The notes: generated by a model from the sequence alone, not told the origin. Positions 10,120 through 20,726 are shown, numbered from the stretch's first letter. The stretch is 64,000 nucleotides of DNA from Blastocystis hominis (GCF_000151665.1 NW_013171866.1:62001-126000), one strand, 5' to 3'. Program-made: numbers and translations.

Positions 10120-11488
10120 ATGATACTGCGGCTCTCTCCACTAACTCCTGTGAGAAAGCTCGTTCCTCCGTGTTTCACACGGATGTATTATAAACACAAA
10201 GAAGACCCGCTCTATGTCCCGTTTGCCACCGACGCAGAGCGGGAGCTTGCGTCCATTCGTTTCTGGGTGTCTAAGAATACAAATTTGAAGGGAGTTAATG
10301 TAAACTGCCGTGTAGGCGCGAGTGAAGCGAAATTAATGCGTAGCATGCTTACCTTCCATTCTGGAGTTTTTCTTTTGATTGCTATATCCACTTCAACGGA
10401 GGATGCGCAGTTTCTACATACTCTGATAAAGATCCAGTCAAGAGAAAGAGATGCCAAGTTTACGGAGGAAAGGACTATAACTATAAATTTGTGTGTGTTT
10501 GCGGTGCTCTGCTCACATCTAGTTGGAGGAGGTCAAGACCTCATGCGAAAACGCAATACCTCTCAATCCCTCCATCATGGTAGGCGTCAAAGAGATCGAA
10601 CCCTGGGGAATCTACGAGCAGACCGCGTGGGATATCGTCCGCACCAACGTCGAAGAAGAAGAGCGTTACAAGCTCCATCAGAAGTCCCATCTGATGCACG
10701 GTTCGATCCGCAACGTTTACTTCGAGTACCAAAACCGTTCCGTCAAAATGGTGATGCTCCCCGTGATCATCGCCCAGAACAACAACCTCCACGAGTTCTT
10801 CACCATCTTCATCAGCGGAACCACCGGGATTCCCGCGGGACTCTCCATCCACACGATGCCCAAATTCACGAACGTCCCGTTCTACCGCCTCGTGCGCTTT
10901 TCATGTGTGGATAACCGCGGTAGGACAAATTCTGCATCCCGCTGCTGAAGTTCTGCTATCAAAAGCTGGGCGATTGGGTGATTCGGCTGCATTCGAGTCG
11001 CGAGCAGCGCAAAATGAGCGAGCTGCAGCGACGTGTGGCTGCGGAGCGCGATGTGTCGGTGATCGAGAGCTACTACAGCAAGAAGTTCGCGCGAGAAGCG
11101 CGGTGGGAAGTGTGGAAGGACCGCGTGATCGCGTGGATGGAGCTGCTGAACGTGAATTATAAGAGCTATGCGGAGGAATACGAAGAGTTCGTGGAGATGA
11201 AAATGAAGATGAAGATGAAGCAGGAGGCGCAGCAGCGAGGCGCGCGCGGAACGGGCGATTTTTACGCGATTCTGGGAGTGGATCGGTGTGCGAGCGAGGA
11301 GGAAATCAAGCGGAGCTTCCGCGTGCTGATTATGCAGGTGCATCCGGATTGTTCGCAGTGCGGAGCGGAGGGGAGGAGTGAGGAGTAGCGATGCGATGGA
11401 CGAGGAGAGAGCGAAGGAGCTGATTGAGGCGTATCAGACGCTGCGGAACCCGGAGAAGCGGACGCTGTATGATTTGTCGCTGCATTAG
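10120..11488 (+). CDS. Protein with C-terminal J domain
   Basis: About 410 residues. Four introns of 30-32 nt join HFNGGCAVSTYSDKD, LEEVKTSCENAIPLNP, DKFCIPLLKFCYQKLGDWV and the J domain. The J domain is C-terminal: DFYAILGVDRCASEEEIKRSF, then VHPD (the HPD motif that stimulates Hsp70), then a helix split by a 31-nt intron. The start MILRLSPLTPVRKL is basic and amphipathic, so targeting to the mitochondrion-related organelle is possible. The ~300-residue N-terminal part has Cys pairs but no recognised fold. A Met-Lys repeat (KMKMKMK) precedes the J domain. A TAG stop is encoded; the 3' element follows about 58 nt later. Confidence 0.7.
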
Positions 11489-11546
11489 AGGAGGGCTGGA
11501 GGTGGATTAACGAAATTGCGATCGATTGATATTTAAGGAACTGGGG

Positions 11547-11554
11547 TGTTTGTT
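11547..11554 (+). terminator. TGTTTGTT element ending the J-domain gene
   Basis: Perfect octamer on the coding strand, downstream of the encoded TAG at 11486. Confidence 0.7.
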
Positions 11555-11615
11555 TGAAACAGGAGTGAAAGAGTGGAGTGGAGTGAAAGGGGAACCAAAA
11601 GAAAGAAGAAGAAGA

Positions 11616-11653
11616 AGGAAGGAAGGAAGGAAGGAAGGAAGGAAGGAAGGAAG
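11616..11653. repeat. (GGAA)n microsatellite
   Basis: GAA units followed by about nine perfect GGAA units in the space between two convergent genes. Confidence 0.9.
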
Positions 11654-11809
11654 GGGAAAGCATAAATGGAAATGAGAGAAATGATGAAAGAATCAAACAG
11701 CAAAAAAAAGGAAATTGATGAAAGAGAGGATCATGAAAACAGATCGTTTGCAAGAAAACAGGCTTGCTAAAAAAACGACTTGAATCAAACACAAAACAAT
11801 TCCCAATCA

Positions 11810-12959
11810 TCAAAGCTTCGATATCATCGAATTCACGACTTTCTTTAACGGATGGTTTGTATCCAACTGCTCAATCAACAAAAGCAAAGCGTCTTTCTGA
11901 TTATGCAAACGATCTTCGTAGGCTTTGATGTATTTTCGAAGCAGATTTAACAAGGACACTGCCGAAATCGCCTTGTTCGCCACATACCGAGACAACAATC
12001 GAAACAATCCGTCCGAATAGCTCTTCTTCTCGTCCATCGATAAGATCCCGTTTGCGATCGGAACCGAAAACTCGCTCGCCGCCATTCTACTCTCCTTCAT
12101 CAACTCTTCCACGATCATTTCTCGAATTGAAAGGGAAAGAGACGCGTCAAGACAACGCAGAACCACGTCCGCACTCCATTTCGAAATGGTTCGTTCCTCA
12201 ACAAGCGGGAGCAGAACGGAATGAATCGTACTCTTCAAGCATCAACCAATCAAAAATGCAGTTCTACACTCGGATACGAACGAAGAAAGTCCTGCAGAGT
12301 CGAAATCAATTCTCGAGAAGCCGCGTGATCCACCGATAAAAGAGGAAAGAAGCAGGATTGAAGCACAAAGTCGAGGACAGGCAATGGAGATTTGCTGGAA
12401 ACAAGATGAGGATAAAACTGAATGAAGCAAGATTCTGGAAGAGGAACGGAAAGATGGAGAGAAGGAAGCGAAGAAACCAGTGAGGGCTATGAAAAATTGT
12501 CAGGAAAGCATTGATGAGTACTGTGGAGTTCAGAATGGTAAACAACGCATCGAGTTCTGTTTCGAACACTTTCATTCTGGAAGGATCGCTCATCCAGTGA
12601 AGCGAAGAATCCGATAATATGGAGTTCACAATCGAAACGTGTTGAACAAGCTCCTCCGGAATTGCCATCTCGCTAGCAGACTGTGATTCCTGAATTGAAA
12701 GCAACGTAATATCATTCGGATTGGACTCCGATAGATAAGCACTTGGATCCCACTCCAACATATTAAAGCAGGAGGATAAGGACATTTTAGGGGTACTTTT
12801 GTGTAAGAGTAACGAGCATTCCTGCAGTAAAAGCCGAGCCAACTTCGGATTTGCAAAAGAATTAGAATACCGCTCACAACAATAGTAAATCAATCTGCGC
12901 TGATGTGGCGAAATGATAGATATGTACTTCTGCAATGTGTAGATGTGCTTTTCTTGCAT
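11810..12959 (-). CDS. FANCE-like helical-repeat protein
   Basis: About 370 residues. Removing introns of about 35 nt near 12,215-12,250 and 12,490-12,525 gives a continuous all-helical protein: EEMQEKHIYTLQKYIS, then SPLPVLDFVLQSCFFPLLS, and a C-terminal segment AVSLLNLLRKYIKAYEDRL..LLLLIEQLDTNHPLKKVVNSMISKL. The spacing of Leu-rich helices and the ending (KLLL..LLxKY ... TFLKKSLxxxLxxL) resembles the C-terminal domain of FANCE, the Fanconi core subunit that binds FANCD2. The match is pattern recognition only; another HEAT-like protein is possible. The start at 12959 is the first Met of the exon. Confidence 0.4.
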
Positions 12960-13152
12960 TTCTTCACCGTATGTCGTAATACGCGGTACTCTACATTTCA
13001 CTTATGTTCTCAATCCAAGTACAATGCATTTTTCTTTTTCCCGCTAGCAATCGCATCAACATGCCCAAAAAGCAAATAAACATATTTTTCTATCCCAATT
13101 TTCCTTATCGTGCACTCAATGTCACTCAGGGAATTCATGCAAATCGGAATCC

Positions 13153-13160
13153 AACAAACA
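13153..13160 (-). terminator. TGTTTGTT element ending dynamitin
   Basis: AACAAACA on plus, 5 nt beyond the encoded TAA (13166-13168) of the minus-strand gene. Confidence 0.75.
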
Positions 13161-13165
13161 CCTTC

Positions 13166-14105
13166 TTATTTTTGCCAATTCTTTTCCACTTGCGATACAG
13201 ACAACTTGATGTTCTCTTCCAACTACACTCACACAAATAGGTTAATTCTACTTTTAACAACACTTCCTGATCCTCTTCAATCAAGGCAGCACAGGCAGCC
13301 TGCCGTTTTTCCAATCGATCGATTCGACTTATGACTTTGCTCCAACTCTGAACTTCGTACCGCTGCGCTCGTAGCTGCAACATCAACTTCTCCACTTCTT
13401 TGATGCTCGACAGAAGCAATGTCGCTGTGTCATACACTTTTCTATCGATGAACAGACCCTTTGATTGCTTCTCCGAATATTTCACAAATTGCTGAAGGAG
13501 TCGCTACACAACAAAAGCACAACACGATCTTTACAGAGTATTCTGTGTCCATTCTGCTTAAAAACGATGGATTCAGTATCATCACAACCTTCTCTAACTC
13601 AGAAAGCATGGTGGGAAACGAATTATTCTCGCTCGCCTCCTCTAGTTTTACAATCATTTGGTGAATATCTTGAATCGATTCCTGCAATTTGGCTATATCA
13701 GACATGATAGATGACTTCAGAGCTTCTGAGATAGGCGCTCTTATATCATATTCTAAAGTTGCTTCCTTTGACATATTGATAGCTGCAATGATGGCATTCT
13801 TTGAGGGATCTTCAGGTTTTGCACTTTGAAGGAGCCGAGATAATTGGGATTCCATTTGTGAAACCGAAAGTTCGATTTTGTATAAATCTAGCAAATACGG
13901 ATTCGCGCTCCTCGCAGAGAACGGCGATTTCTTCAATTGATCGTATTCTCTGCTTATTGCATCCATTGTGACCTCATGAGCACTCGATTCTGTCGTATCG
14001 ATATACTCGCAGAACTCATCCTGCATATTACCTCCACCCCAAAAGTTTCACAGGTGGGTTGTGATACGAAGGAATATCCTCCCTCTTCGCTTCAAAAACC
14101 TCCAT
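13166..14105 (-). CDS. DCTN2: Dynactin subunit 2 (dynamitin)-like coiled-coil protein
   Basis: About 280 residues. The start ATG at 14105 reads MEVFEAKREDIPSYHNPPDEF, reminiscent of the dynamitin N-terminus (Y-E-T-x-D-L-P-E). A 31-nt intron follows. The rest is coiled coil, and the end (LRAQRYEVQSWSKVISRID..RQAACAALIEEDQEVLLKLEENIKLSVSQVEKNW) follows the pattern of the dynamitin C-terminus. A 29-nt intron lies before LEENIKL. Dynamitin is the p50 shoulder subunit of dynactin, the adaptor for cytoplasmic dynein. Its start is only 39 nt from the NBP35 stop. Confidence 0.5.
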
Positions 14106-14144
14106 ATGTTTGAAAACAAAAACAAAAACAAAAACAAATGATAA

Positions 14145-15384
14145 TTACTTATTACTAACCAACGCCACGATCTCTGCCACTCATTCTCTCTCCCTTTCCC
14201 TACCGTTCACAATCTTCGACACCACCACCGACGCGCTTCCTCCCTGGTTGATCACGCATTCTCCCTTCTCTCCAGCTTGCTCCACGGCTGTAAACATCGG
14301 GATGCGGCCCAGGAAGCGCGTTCCGGCCCACTTCGCCAGTCCCTCGCCGCCTCCTTCAGCAGGAGGGAACAGCGTCACAGCTCCCTAAAATGACAAAAAT
14401 CGGGGCTATTTTTACATTGAAATTGAGGAACTCCGGATAGACCTCCTCCAGCTTCTTGACCACTTCCTCGGTAATGTCCGACCCGAAGTAGTCTCGGAAC
14501 TTGCATTCGCGAAGATTGAACTAGGATGCACGTTGGCGGGAAATGATTACCGCCAATTCGCTCATATTCTCGATTACGCCCAGCAGCGGAATGCCCGATC
14601 GCTGGCAGAACCGAATTTCCTTGCGGACGTCGGAGAGCGCGACTTCCTGCGGCGTGGTGACCAGAATGCTGCCATCGATGCCGGCTTCGCGCAGGAAGTT
14701 CACAATCGAGATGTGCTCGTCGGAGGTACCCGGAGGAGCTGGAATCAAACGAGAGAGACAAGGGTACTGTCGATTACGAGGTAGTCGAGCTCGCCCCAGT
14801 TGATTTCGCTGAGGAACTGCTGAATGAGAGCTAAATGAGAGGAAAGCGCAGAATCATACCGTGCTTCTTGGCTCCGCGCCAAATGACCGCATCGTTCGGA
14901 TCGTTGAGGAGGAAGCCGATACTCATAACAGAAAGGTTGTCGTCGACATAGACAGGGTCCCAGCCGCTATTGCTCTGATGGACTTGGCCGTTCAGCACAC
15001 CCATCATGCGTGGAATACTGGGGCCGCAAATATCAATGTCGAGAATACCAACTTGGAAGCCTTGGGCTGCAAGGCCAAATGCCAGTTGCGACGAAACAGT
15101 ACTCTTGCCGACTCCTCCCTTTCCAGAAAGGATCATGATTGTGTGTTTTATAGAAGACATTCTCTGCTTAATCAATTGGGCCGCTAGAAATCACGAACGA
15201 AACGAACTCTTTACCGGGATCGGGCTTTCGAAACGCTCCCGACGAACATTTCTCTCGACTCGGGCATCCCTCACATCCGGACGCCTTTCCAGCTTGCTCG
15301 GACTGAGGTCCCACACAATCTACCAAATAGAGCCCAATCAACAAAGGAACTTGAATTCGCGTTTGGTACAGCTGTAGAACTCAT
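14145..15384 (-). CDS. NUBP1: NBP35/NUBP1 cytosolic Fe-S scaffold ATPase
   Basis: Scaffold of the cytosolic iron-sulfur assembly (CIA) pathway. The N-terminus carries the diagnostic C-x13-C-x2-C-x5-C cluster motif, assembled across a 31-nt intron. The deviant Walker [10 protein letters not shown] and the switch regions ([32 protein letters not shown]) are intact. Introns are 29-31 nt. Oddity: after VIENMS the usual CPxC motif that bridges the dimer cluster is absent. The exon reads [20 protein letters not shown] with one Cys only, then continues to [25 protein letters not shown]. An encoded TAA ends the frame. Confidence 0.88.
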
Positions 15385-15490
15385 GAATAAAATGACACAA
15401 ACTTAAAGGAAAAGAATATGAAGTGAGCGATTTAACCGCGGCATTTGGGAGGAATGAGTGCAAATGTTTCGATCGAAACCCAATGATTCG

Positions 15491-15498
15491 AACAAACA
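15491..15498 (-). terminator. TGTTTGTT element overlapping a stop zone
   Basis: Only 2 nt separate it from the encoded TGA (15501-15503). With the 4-nt spacing seen elsewhere, cleavage falls after the T of TGA, and poly(A) would turn it into UAA. Confidence 0.7.
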
Positions 15499-15500
15499 GC

Positions 15501-17063
15501 TCATAAGTTCGTCTCTAAAAATCGATTTACAAATGTTGCTTCCAACGGATAGTTGACTGCCTGTTGAAGGAGTGAAGCAATCTTTTCTACGGTCGAAGCG
15601 TTTACAGTGATGGGATTTTTATCGCCAGAGAACACTACGGAGAATCACAACGACCCATAGAACCTACAAATCGATTTGAGAGTATATCCGGCTCCGATAT
15701 CTCTGCCCACGCGTGCATCCGTGACAGACTTTACAACAATCACATTTTCAAACCACACTAACTCCAATCCTCTCATGTCTCGCAGGGATCGAAAAAAAAG
15801 CTACAGTTCACACGCTCGACCGTCCAAACTTTCATTTCAGGGACTTTGGGAATGGAAGACACTAATCTCCCCGTGTTCGTATTTAGATAGGCCACTCCAT
15901 CGTCATTGGAAGAGAGCTTGGCCCACAACTCGTTCTGCTTATGGTCAAATCGATAGGTTTTGTGTGAGGACAAGTGCGGAGTTTTGGAGAAGAGGGTTTG
16001 GTAGAGTTCGTTTTTGAAGATACTAAACGCGATTTTCTGCGAGTACGCTCCGCTGTCGTTGTAATAAATCACCACTCTGTACATTCGCCGCTCCTTCTCC
16101 ACATCGGAACATGTACTCCTCTCGATGGTGGCGAAGGGGATTTCGAGAATGGCCACATCCTCCTCCTTCGAAATAACATACGCATCGCGCGTGATCTGCA
16201 GATAGAGCGAGCAATGCGGGAGGAGCTGCGAGGTTTCCTCGATGAAAATGGGCGTCTTGCTGGTGTATTGAATGAGATTCTGCACCTTCCCGTTCACGAA
16301 GCGCTGGTGGCTCGTCGGCACGGGGAGGGTCTGCGGCTTGGTGACTTTGAGATGCACGGCGGCGCGCTGGGGAGAGGAGGAGGGACCGGTCATAAGGAAG
16401 GAACACTCGGGGAGAAGATAGCAGTCGGAAAAGACGGATTGGGAGAGATGGAAGGTGGTGATGTGGTGCATCGTGTCGAAGAGCTGGAGCTTCATGTCGG
16501 AGAGTTGGGAGTAGAGAATGCGCTGCGTCGATCCCACGGGGAAAATCAGAGAGTCGTTCTGAGGTTTGTAGGGCTGGCAGGACACAGAGTCGATTACACC
16601 GGAGGAAAAGCTGACGGTCACTAGAGAAGGATGCACACTACTAAAAACTGTAAGAACTCGAAGCAATGCCAGTTACGGAGATCGCCTTGATAACAATAGA
16701 GTAATCCAATGCCCGTCCAGAGCAGTTGCTAAAACGGATAACAATATCAGACTTTCTTCCAAGGGGGTTGACAAAGGTGAGCTCGAACTCTGAAGGTCCA
16801 AACAGCAGTTTTGAGACAGGGATAGATATAGAGTACACAGTTTGACTCGAAGATAGGCAATTAACAAGTTCAAACACAACAGTCTCTTGAGGGTCTAACG
16901 TACCCAGCTGAATTGCATGGACAATTACAGAATATGAACGGAGCCGCTTGAACGGATGGAATAGCTCTCCATCCCTGATTTCTTCTTCGTAGGGGAATTG
17001 GAGATCACGAAGTTTGGTGTTGAACTTCCACACACTTTTGACACTGGAGTCACTAGATTCCAT
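15501..17063 (-). CDS. Unknown beta-rich protein (C2-like N-terminal part)
   Basis: About 480 residues. The start is MESSDSSVKSVWKF at 17063; an earlier in-frame Met exists at 17093. The N-terminal ~150 residues are beta-rich (TVVFELVNCLSSSQTVYSIS..SEFELTFVNPLGRKSDIVI), similar in feel to a C2 or immunoglobulin-like fold. A 37-nt intron near 16,625-16,661 joins this to a second beta-rich part. The end, LELVWFENVIVVKSVTDARVG..TVEKIASLLQQAVNYPL, is reached through two short introns. No family is recognised. Confidence 0.55.
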
Positions 17064-17099
17064 CTCTCTGTTGGATAAGTGGCACAGGAGCATGTTCTC

Positions 17100-17440
17100 G
17101 ACTATTCACTCAGGGAAATAAAGAGCTCGTACGACTTAATGAAAACATGCTTGAATTTGCAAAATGTCTTTTGGATGAGAATCAAAATTGTGCTTTTTCA
17201 CGGTGTGTAAAATGAGAAAAATATTCGTATGTGCTGCGTACCGGATAGAATGGAATGCAGATTCAACTGCAACCAAAAAGGGGAAAAGATCAAAGAAAAC
17301 TCAAAGATCTTTCGAAACTGCCATCAATTGGTGCCAAAACCAACAAAAAACCGCGGTCTAGATTTGTGGTCGACTTTTTCATTCTATTTCTTACCGTTAG
17401 TCTTCAAAAGGTAGGTCTCGTCATTATTCGTTTATTGTAA
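17100..17440 (+). CDS. Possible small tail-anchored protein
   Basis: Two exon-like segments: GNKELVRLNENMLEFAKCLLDENQ, then after an intron of about 45 nt MQIQLQPKRGKDQRKLKDLSKL..KPRSRFVVDFFILFLTVSLQK, which ends in one hydrophobic span. The layout (helix, basic linker, C-terminal anchor) would suit a SNARE-like or ER tail-anchored protein. No start codon is clear and no 3' element is obvious, so this is tentative. It overlaps the promoter zone of the divergent gene. Confidence 0.3.
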
Positions 17441-17515
17441 TCTTCGCGAATACGTAAGAGTATTTGTGTTTGAGGAACTCCTGGTTTTGGACCAAAGTCT
17501 CACCGGTTGTAGAGA

Positions 17516-19190
17516 ATGGCTTACACCTTGCCTACTGAAGCAGCTGCCTTCGTTGAAGGAGGAGATGGGTATGATTTGGATCATGTCTTTACGAAGGTGT
17601 TTGATGGCACCACCTGCACCTATGACGATTTGATTTTTATGCCGGGTAAGTGGAGTTCTGCTTTTTGTGCGAGGATGTCTGTATGATAGACTTCATAGGC
17701 GAGAGCCGTTGATGTAAACTGTTATATCTCACTGAGCACACAAATCGGTTGCGAACTTTTTCTTACTTCGTTTAGGTTTCATCAACTTCCCTACAGATCA
17801 GGTGGACTTGACAACCCGCTTCTCCAGAAACATTCACTTGAAGATTCCTATGGTGAGTTCGTGCATGGACACTGTGACGGAGCACAGCATGGCGATCTCC
17901 ATGGCCCAGCACGGAGGCTTGGGTGTAGTCCATCACAACTGCAGTATTTTGGAGCAGGCTCATGAGGTGGGTCTGGTGAAGAAGTACCGCAACGGTATCA
18001 TCCTGGAGCCCACGATCCTGAAGCCCGACGACACGGTGGCGGACATGAAGGCTATCAAGGCCGAGTACGGATTCTCTGGCTTCCCCATCACCGAGCACGG
18101 CCGTCTCGGCGAGAAGCTCCTCGGTATCGTGACGAACCGCGACGTGGATCTGGTGACCGACCTGAACACGCCGATCCGCGACGTGATGACCACGGAGAAC
18201 CTGCAGACCGTGTCGGTGCAGACCGCCGACGAGGAGGCCAAGGAGATTCTCCGCAAGGCCAAGGTGGGCAAGCTCCCCGTGGTGGACGCGGAGGGCAACA
18301 TCGTGGCTCTGATGTCCCGCACGGACTTGCTGAAGCACCAGAAGTACCCCGACGCCACCATCGATAAGAACGGTCGTCTGGTGTGCGCGGCGTCGATCGG
18401 CACGCGCCCCAACGACAAGGATCGCGCCAAGGCGCTGATCGAGGCCGGCGTGGACGTGCTGGTGGTGGACTCCTCGCAGGGAGACTCGTGCTACCAGCTG
18501 GAGATGATCCGCTGGCTCAAGACCAACTACCCGCAGATCGATGTGGTCGGCGGAAACGTGGTCACTTGCCGCCAGGCGAAGCACCTGATCGATGCGGGCG
18601 TGGACGGCATCCGCATCGGAATGGGCGTGGGCTCGATCTGCACGACGCAGGAAGTGTGCGCGGTGGGCCGCGGCCAGGGCTCGGCCGTGTACTTCGTGGC
18701 GAAGTACTGCCGCCAGTTCGATATCCCGGTGATCGCCGACGGAGGCATCGGCAACGTGGGTCACATCACGAAGGCGCTGTGCCTGGGCGCGTCGACGGTG
18801 ATGATGGGCTCGATGCTGGCCGGAACGGAGGAGGCGCCCGGCAAGTACTTCTACCGCGATGGAGTGCGGCTGAAGAAGTACCGCGGCATGGGCTCGCTGG
18901 AGGCCATGGAGCACGGATCCTCGCAGAGATACTTCACGAGCTCGCACGCGTCGATGCGCGTGGCTCAGGGAGTGGTGGGCAGCGTGGTCGATAAGGGCTC
19001 GCTGCGCCAGTATCTGCCCTATCTGGTCCAGGGAGTGCGCCACGGATTCCAGGACCTGGGCATTAAGAACCTGAAGGAGATGACCGAGATGAGAGAGAAT
19101 GGAAGTTTACGTTGCGAAGTTCGCTCCTCCAGCGCACAGATCGAGGGAGGAATTCATAATTTACACAGCTACGAAAAGAGACTTTTCTAA
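17516..19190 (+). CDS. IMPDH: Inosine-5'-monophosphate dehydrogenase
   Basis: About 515 residues, full length for the family. It oxidises IMP to XMP, the committed step of guanine nucleotide synthesis. Exon 1 (from MAYTLPTEAAAF) ends in DDLIFMPG. After an unusually long 130-nt intron, one exon holds the rest. Seen: PMVSSCMDTVTE, two CBS motifs (NRDVDLVTD.., GNIVALMSRTDLL), the phosphate loop and catalytic Cys (GVGSICTTQEV), the GGIGNVGHI segment, the RGMGSLEAM flap and the C-terminal HSYEKRLF. Codon use is strongly GC-rich at third positions, as in highly expressed genes here. TAA is encoded at 19188. Confidence 0.97.
17646..17775 (+). other. Unusually long (130 nt) GT-AG intron in IMPDH
   Basis: Starts GTAAGTGG and ends CTTCGTTTAG. 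It is about four times the length of ordinary introns here. It lacks the ATATCC and TCCTTAAC motifs of the AT-AC introns. TATGATAG and CTGA words inside are only weakly snoRNA-like. Confidence 0.85.
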
Positions 19191-19209
19191 TTGTTTGACT
19201 GCAGAGGTC

Positions 19210-19217
19210 TGTTTGTT
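19210..19217 (+). terminator. TGTTTGTT element after IMPDH
   Basis: Perfect octamer 19 nt after the encoded TAA and only 4 nt before the ATG of the next gene. The related word TGTTTGAC sits at 19192. Confidence 0.7.
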
Positions 19218-19221
19218 CCAA

Positions 19222-20306
19222 ATGCGCGCACCCGTCGTGGTGGTGAATCTCTGCGGAGCTCCCGCCACTGGCAAGTCTACTCTCGCGAGTCATTTGCGTG
19301 ATGTGCTCCGGCCGGAGGCCGATGTGTTCTATATCTCGTACGACAGGATTGAACGCGGAAGATACGAAAGGAGTGAGCAGAAACCGCTCTGGGAGAGAGA
19401 AACTTGGAGATGGGCGCGGATTCACGCTATTCACATTCTCTCGGATCTGTTGCAGATTCTACGGTCCGATGGAGAAGGAAAAATAGCGGAGGACATCCTT
19501 TCGTATCCAGCAAGGAATCGTGAAAGCAAACTAAATGTCGTAATCGTAGATGACACGATGCATCTTCGAAGCATGCGACATTCCATCATGAAGCTGTGTC
19601 AGATTTGTATTCTCTGTTTCTTGTTGATTCCTAGACCAGTGCAGCTATGTCCCTATCTACACATTTTGCAGTCGAGAAAGCATGCTTAATCGCAACGCGG
19701 AACGTTCAATCGAGTATTACTGTGTCTTGAGGGTGTAAAGGATGTAGGCAGCGTGTTCCCGAATCTTCTATCGACTCTATTTTGGTATGATATTTGTGTT
19801 GCTGTTGTTGTTGTTGTTGATGATGATGATGATGAAAGTGCTATTAATGATGGATTTGTTAACACTTCTAATAGTCATCCTGTCAACCCCCTTCTCCCTC
19901 GATTTATTGGGAGTCTTTCGCAATATCAGTCTGTACCGATACTGAAGTAAACTACGATTCCCTAAAAGCAGTCATCATTTCATCGGTGGATCATCCGCTA
20001 TGCGTTCAAGAAGCCGAAAACGAGGTGGATACGAATTCATTTAAGAGTTTCGCTCATCAGCTGGATCTGTTGCTACGACAGAACGTGAATCAGTGTGTTA
20101 CACAGTCTGAAAGGTTCCGTCTCCTTGAAAAGGAGAAGAAGAAAAGGATCATGGAGGCTATCACGGAGAAGAGAAAACGCATGTTGCAGTTAGGAAAAGC
20201 GATGAGCTGCGAAATCACAGACGAAGAAGGAAATAGTCAGGAAATTCTCGCTGCGATCTCCTCCCAGTTCATAGAAGAGTGCACAAAGTTGATGCAACAA
20301 GAATGA
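19222..20306 (+). CDS. PSTK: PSTK-like kinase (O-phosphoseryl-tRNA(Sec) kinase)
   Basis: P-loop kinase of the PSTK/Kti12 family. Walker A is GAPATGKSTLASHLRDVL. The motif VIVDDTMHLRSMRH matches the DDN-x-Y-x-x-SMRYE box of PSTK better than Kti12. A 28-nt intron at 19607-19634 leads to IYTFCSRESMLNRNAER; a second intron of about 26 nt near 19,725-19,750 and a 90-nt intron (19785-19874) follow, then IYWESFAISVCTDTE. The C-terminal helices (HQLDLLLRQNVNQ, then a Lys/Glu-rich coil) resemble the end of human PSTK. PSTK phosphorylates Ser-tRNA(Sec) in selenocysteine synthesis, so a selenoprotein pathway is implied but not proven. Confidence 0.65.
19802..19831 (+). repeat. (TTG)n(ATG)n microsatellite inside an intron
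   Basis: About four GTT units followed by five GAT units inside the 90-nt intron of the PSTK-like gene; repeat expansion probably explains the intron length. Confidence 0.8.
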
Positions 20307-20378
20307 GTATTTTATAAGAATAGTTTATTAATCTCACTCTGTTCTTTTGCATACACATGATCTAAACTAAGCTACATC

Positions 20379-20678
20379 TCACAACACCCCCATCACACCT
20401 ACAGCTTCAAACTCCAAATGGTTCAGTGCCTCCGAAATAATCATATAGTCCTTCTTAATCTTTTGCGTTCTTTCCTCCGCTTCCTTTCTACATGTCTCAT
20501 TTCGACTTCTAAACACTACTGCTTACCCTCCTTCACTTCTGCTCCCAATCTGGCAATTTCCTCCGTGATAAACTATGCCATCACAAAAGCATCCCGTTTC
20601 CACCTGATAGCGTTGCCGTATTTTCAGGAGCTCGTCCATCATCACCCTCGTTCGCTCCTCCACCGCGTCCGAATTCAT
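20379..20678 (-). CDS. Small coiled-coil protein
   Basis: Start MNSDAVEERTRVMMDELLKIRQRYQ at 20678, a 31-nt intron, FITEEIARLGAEVKE, a second intron of about 39 nt whose borders I could not fix, then KEAEERTQKIKKDYMIISEALNHLEFEAVGVMG and an encoded TGA. About 80 residues, almost all helical. The size and heptads resemble prefoldin, BLOC or kinetochore small subunits, but no family can be named. Confidence 0.45.
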
Positions 20679-20690
20679 TTATGAAACTAA

Positions 20691-20716
20691 GTATGTATGT
20701 ATGTATGTATGTATGT
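20691..20716. repeat. (GTAT)n microsatellite
   Basis: Six perfect GTAT units between the small coiled-coil gene and the RPL15 3' element. Confidence 0.9.
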
Positions 20717-20718
20717 CA

Positions 20719-20726
20719 AACAAACA
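20719..20726 (-). terminator. TGTTTGTT element ending RPL15
   Basis: AACAAACA on plus, 24 nt past the encoded TAA of the minus-strand ribosomal gene. Confidence 0.75.

Noticed and set aside
17646..17775. Box C/D snoRNA in the IMPDH intron
   Set aside because: TATGATAG and CTGA are present but the C box is poor and there is no convincing terminal stem. Kept only as a possibility.
17772..19043. 423-codon minus-strand open frame opposite IMPDH
   Set aside because: Shadow frame caused by GC-rich third positions in IMPDH, which is unmistakable on the plus strand.
19785..19874. The 90-nt PSTK intron as another AT-AC intron
   Set aside because: It has GT..AG ends and no ATATCC or TCCTTAAC; its length is explained by a trinucleotide repeat.
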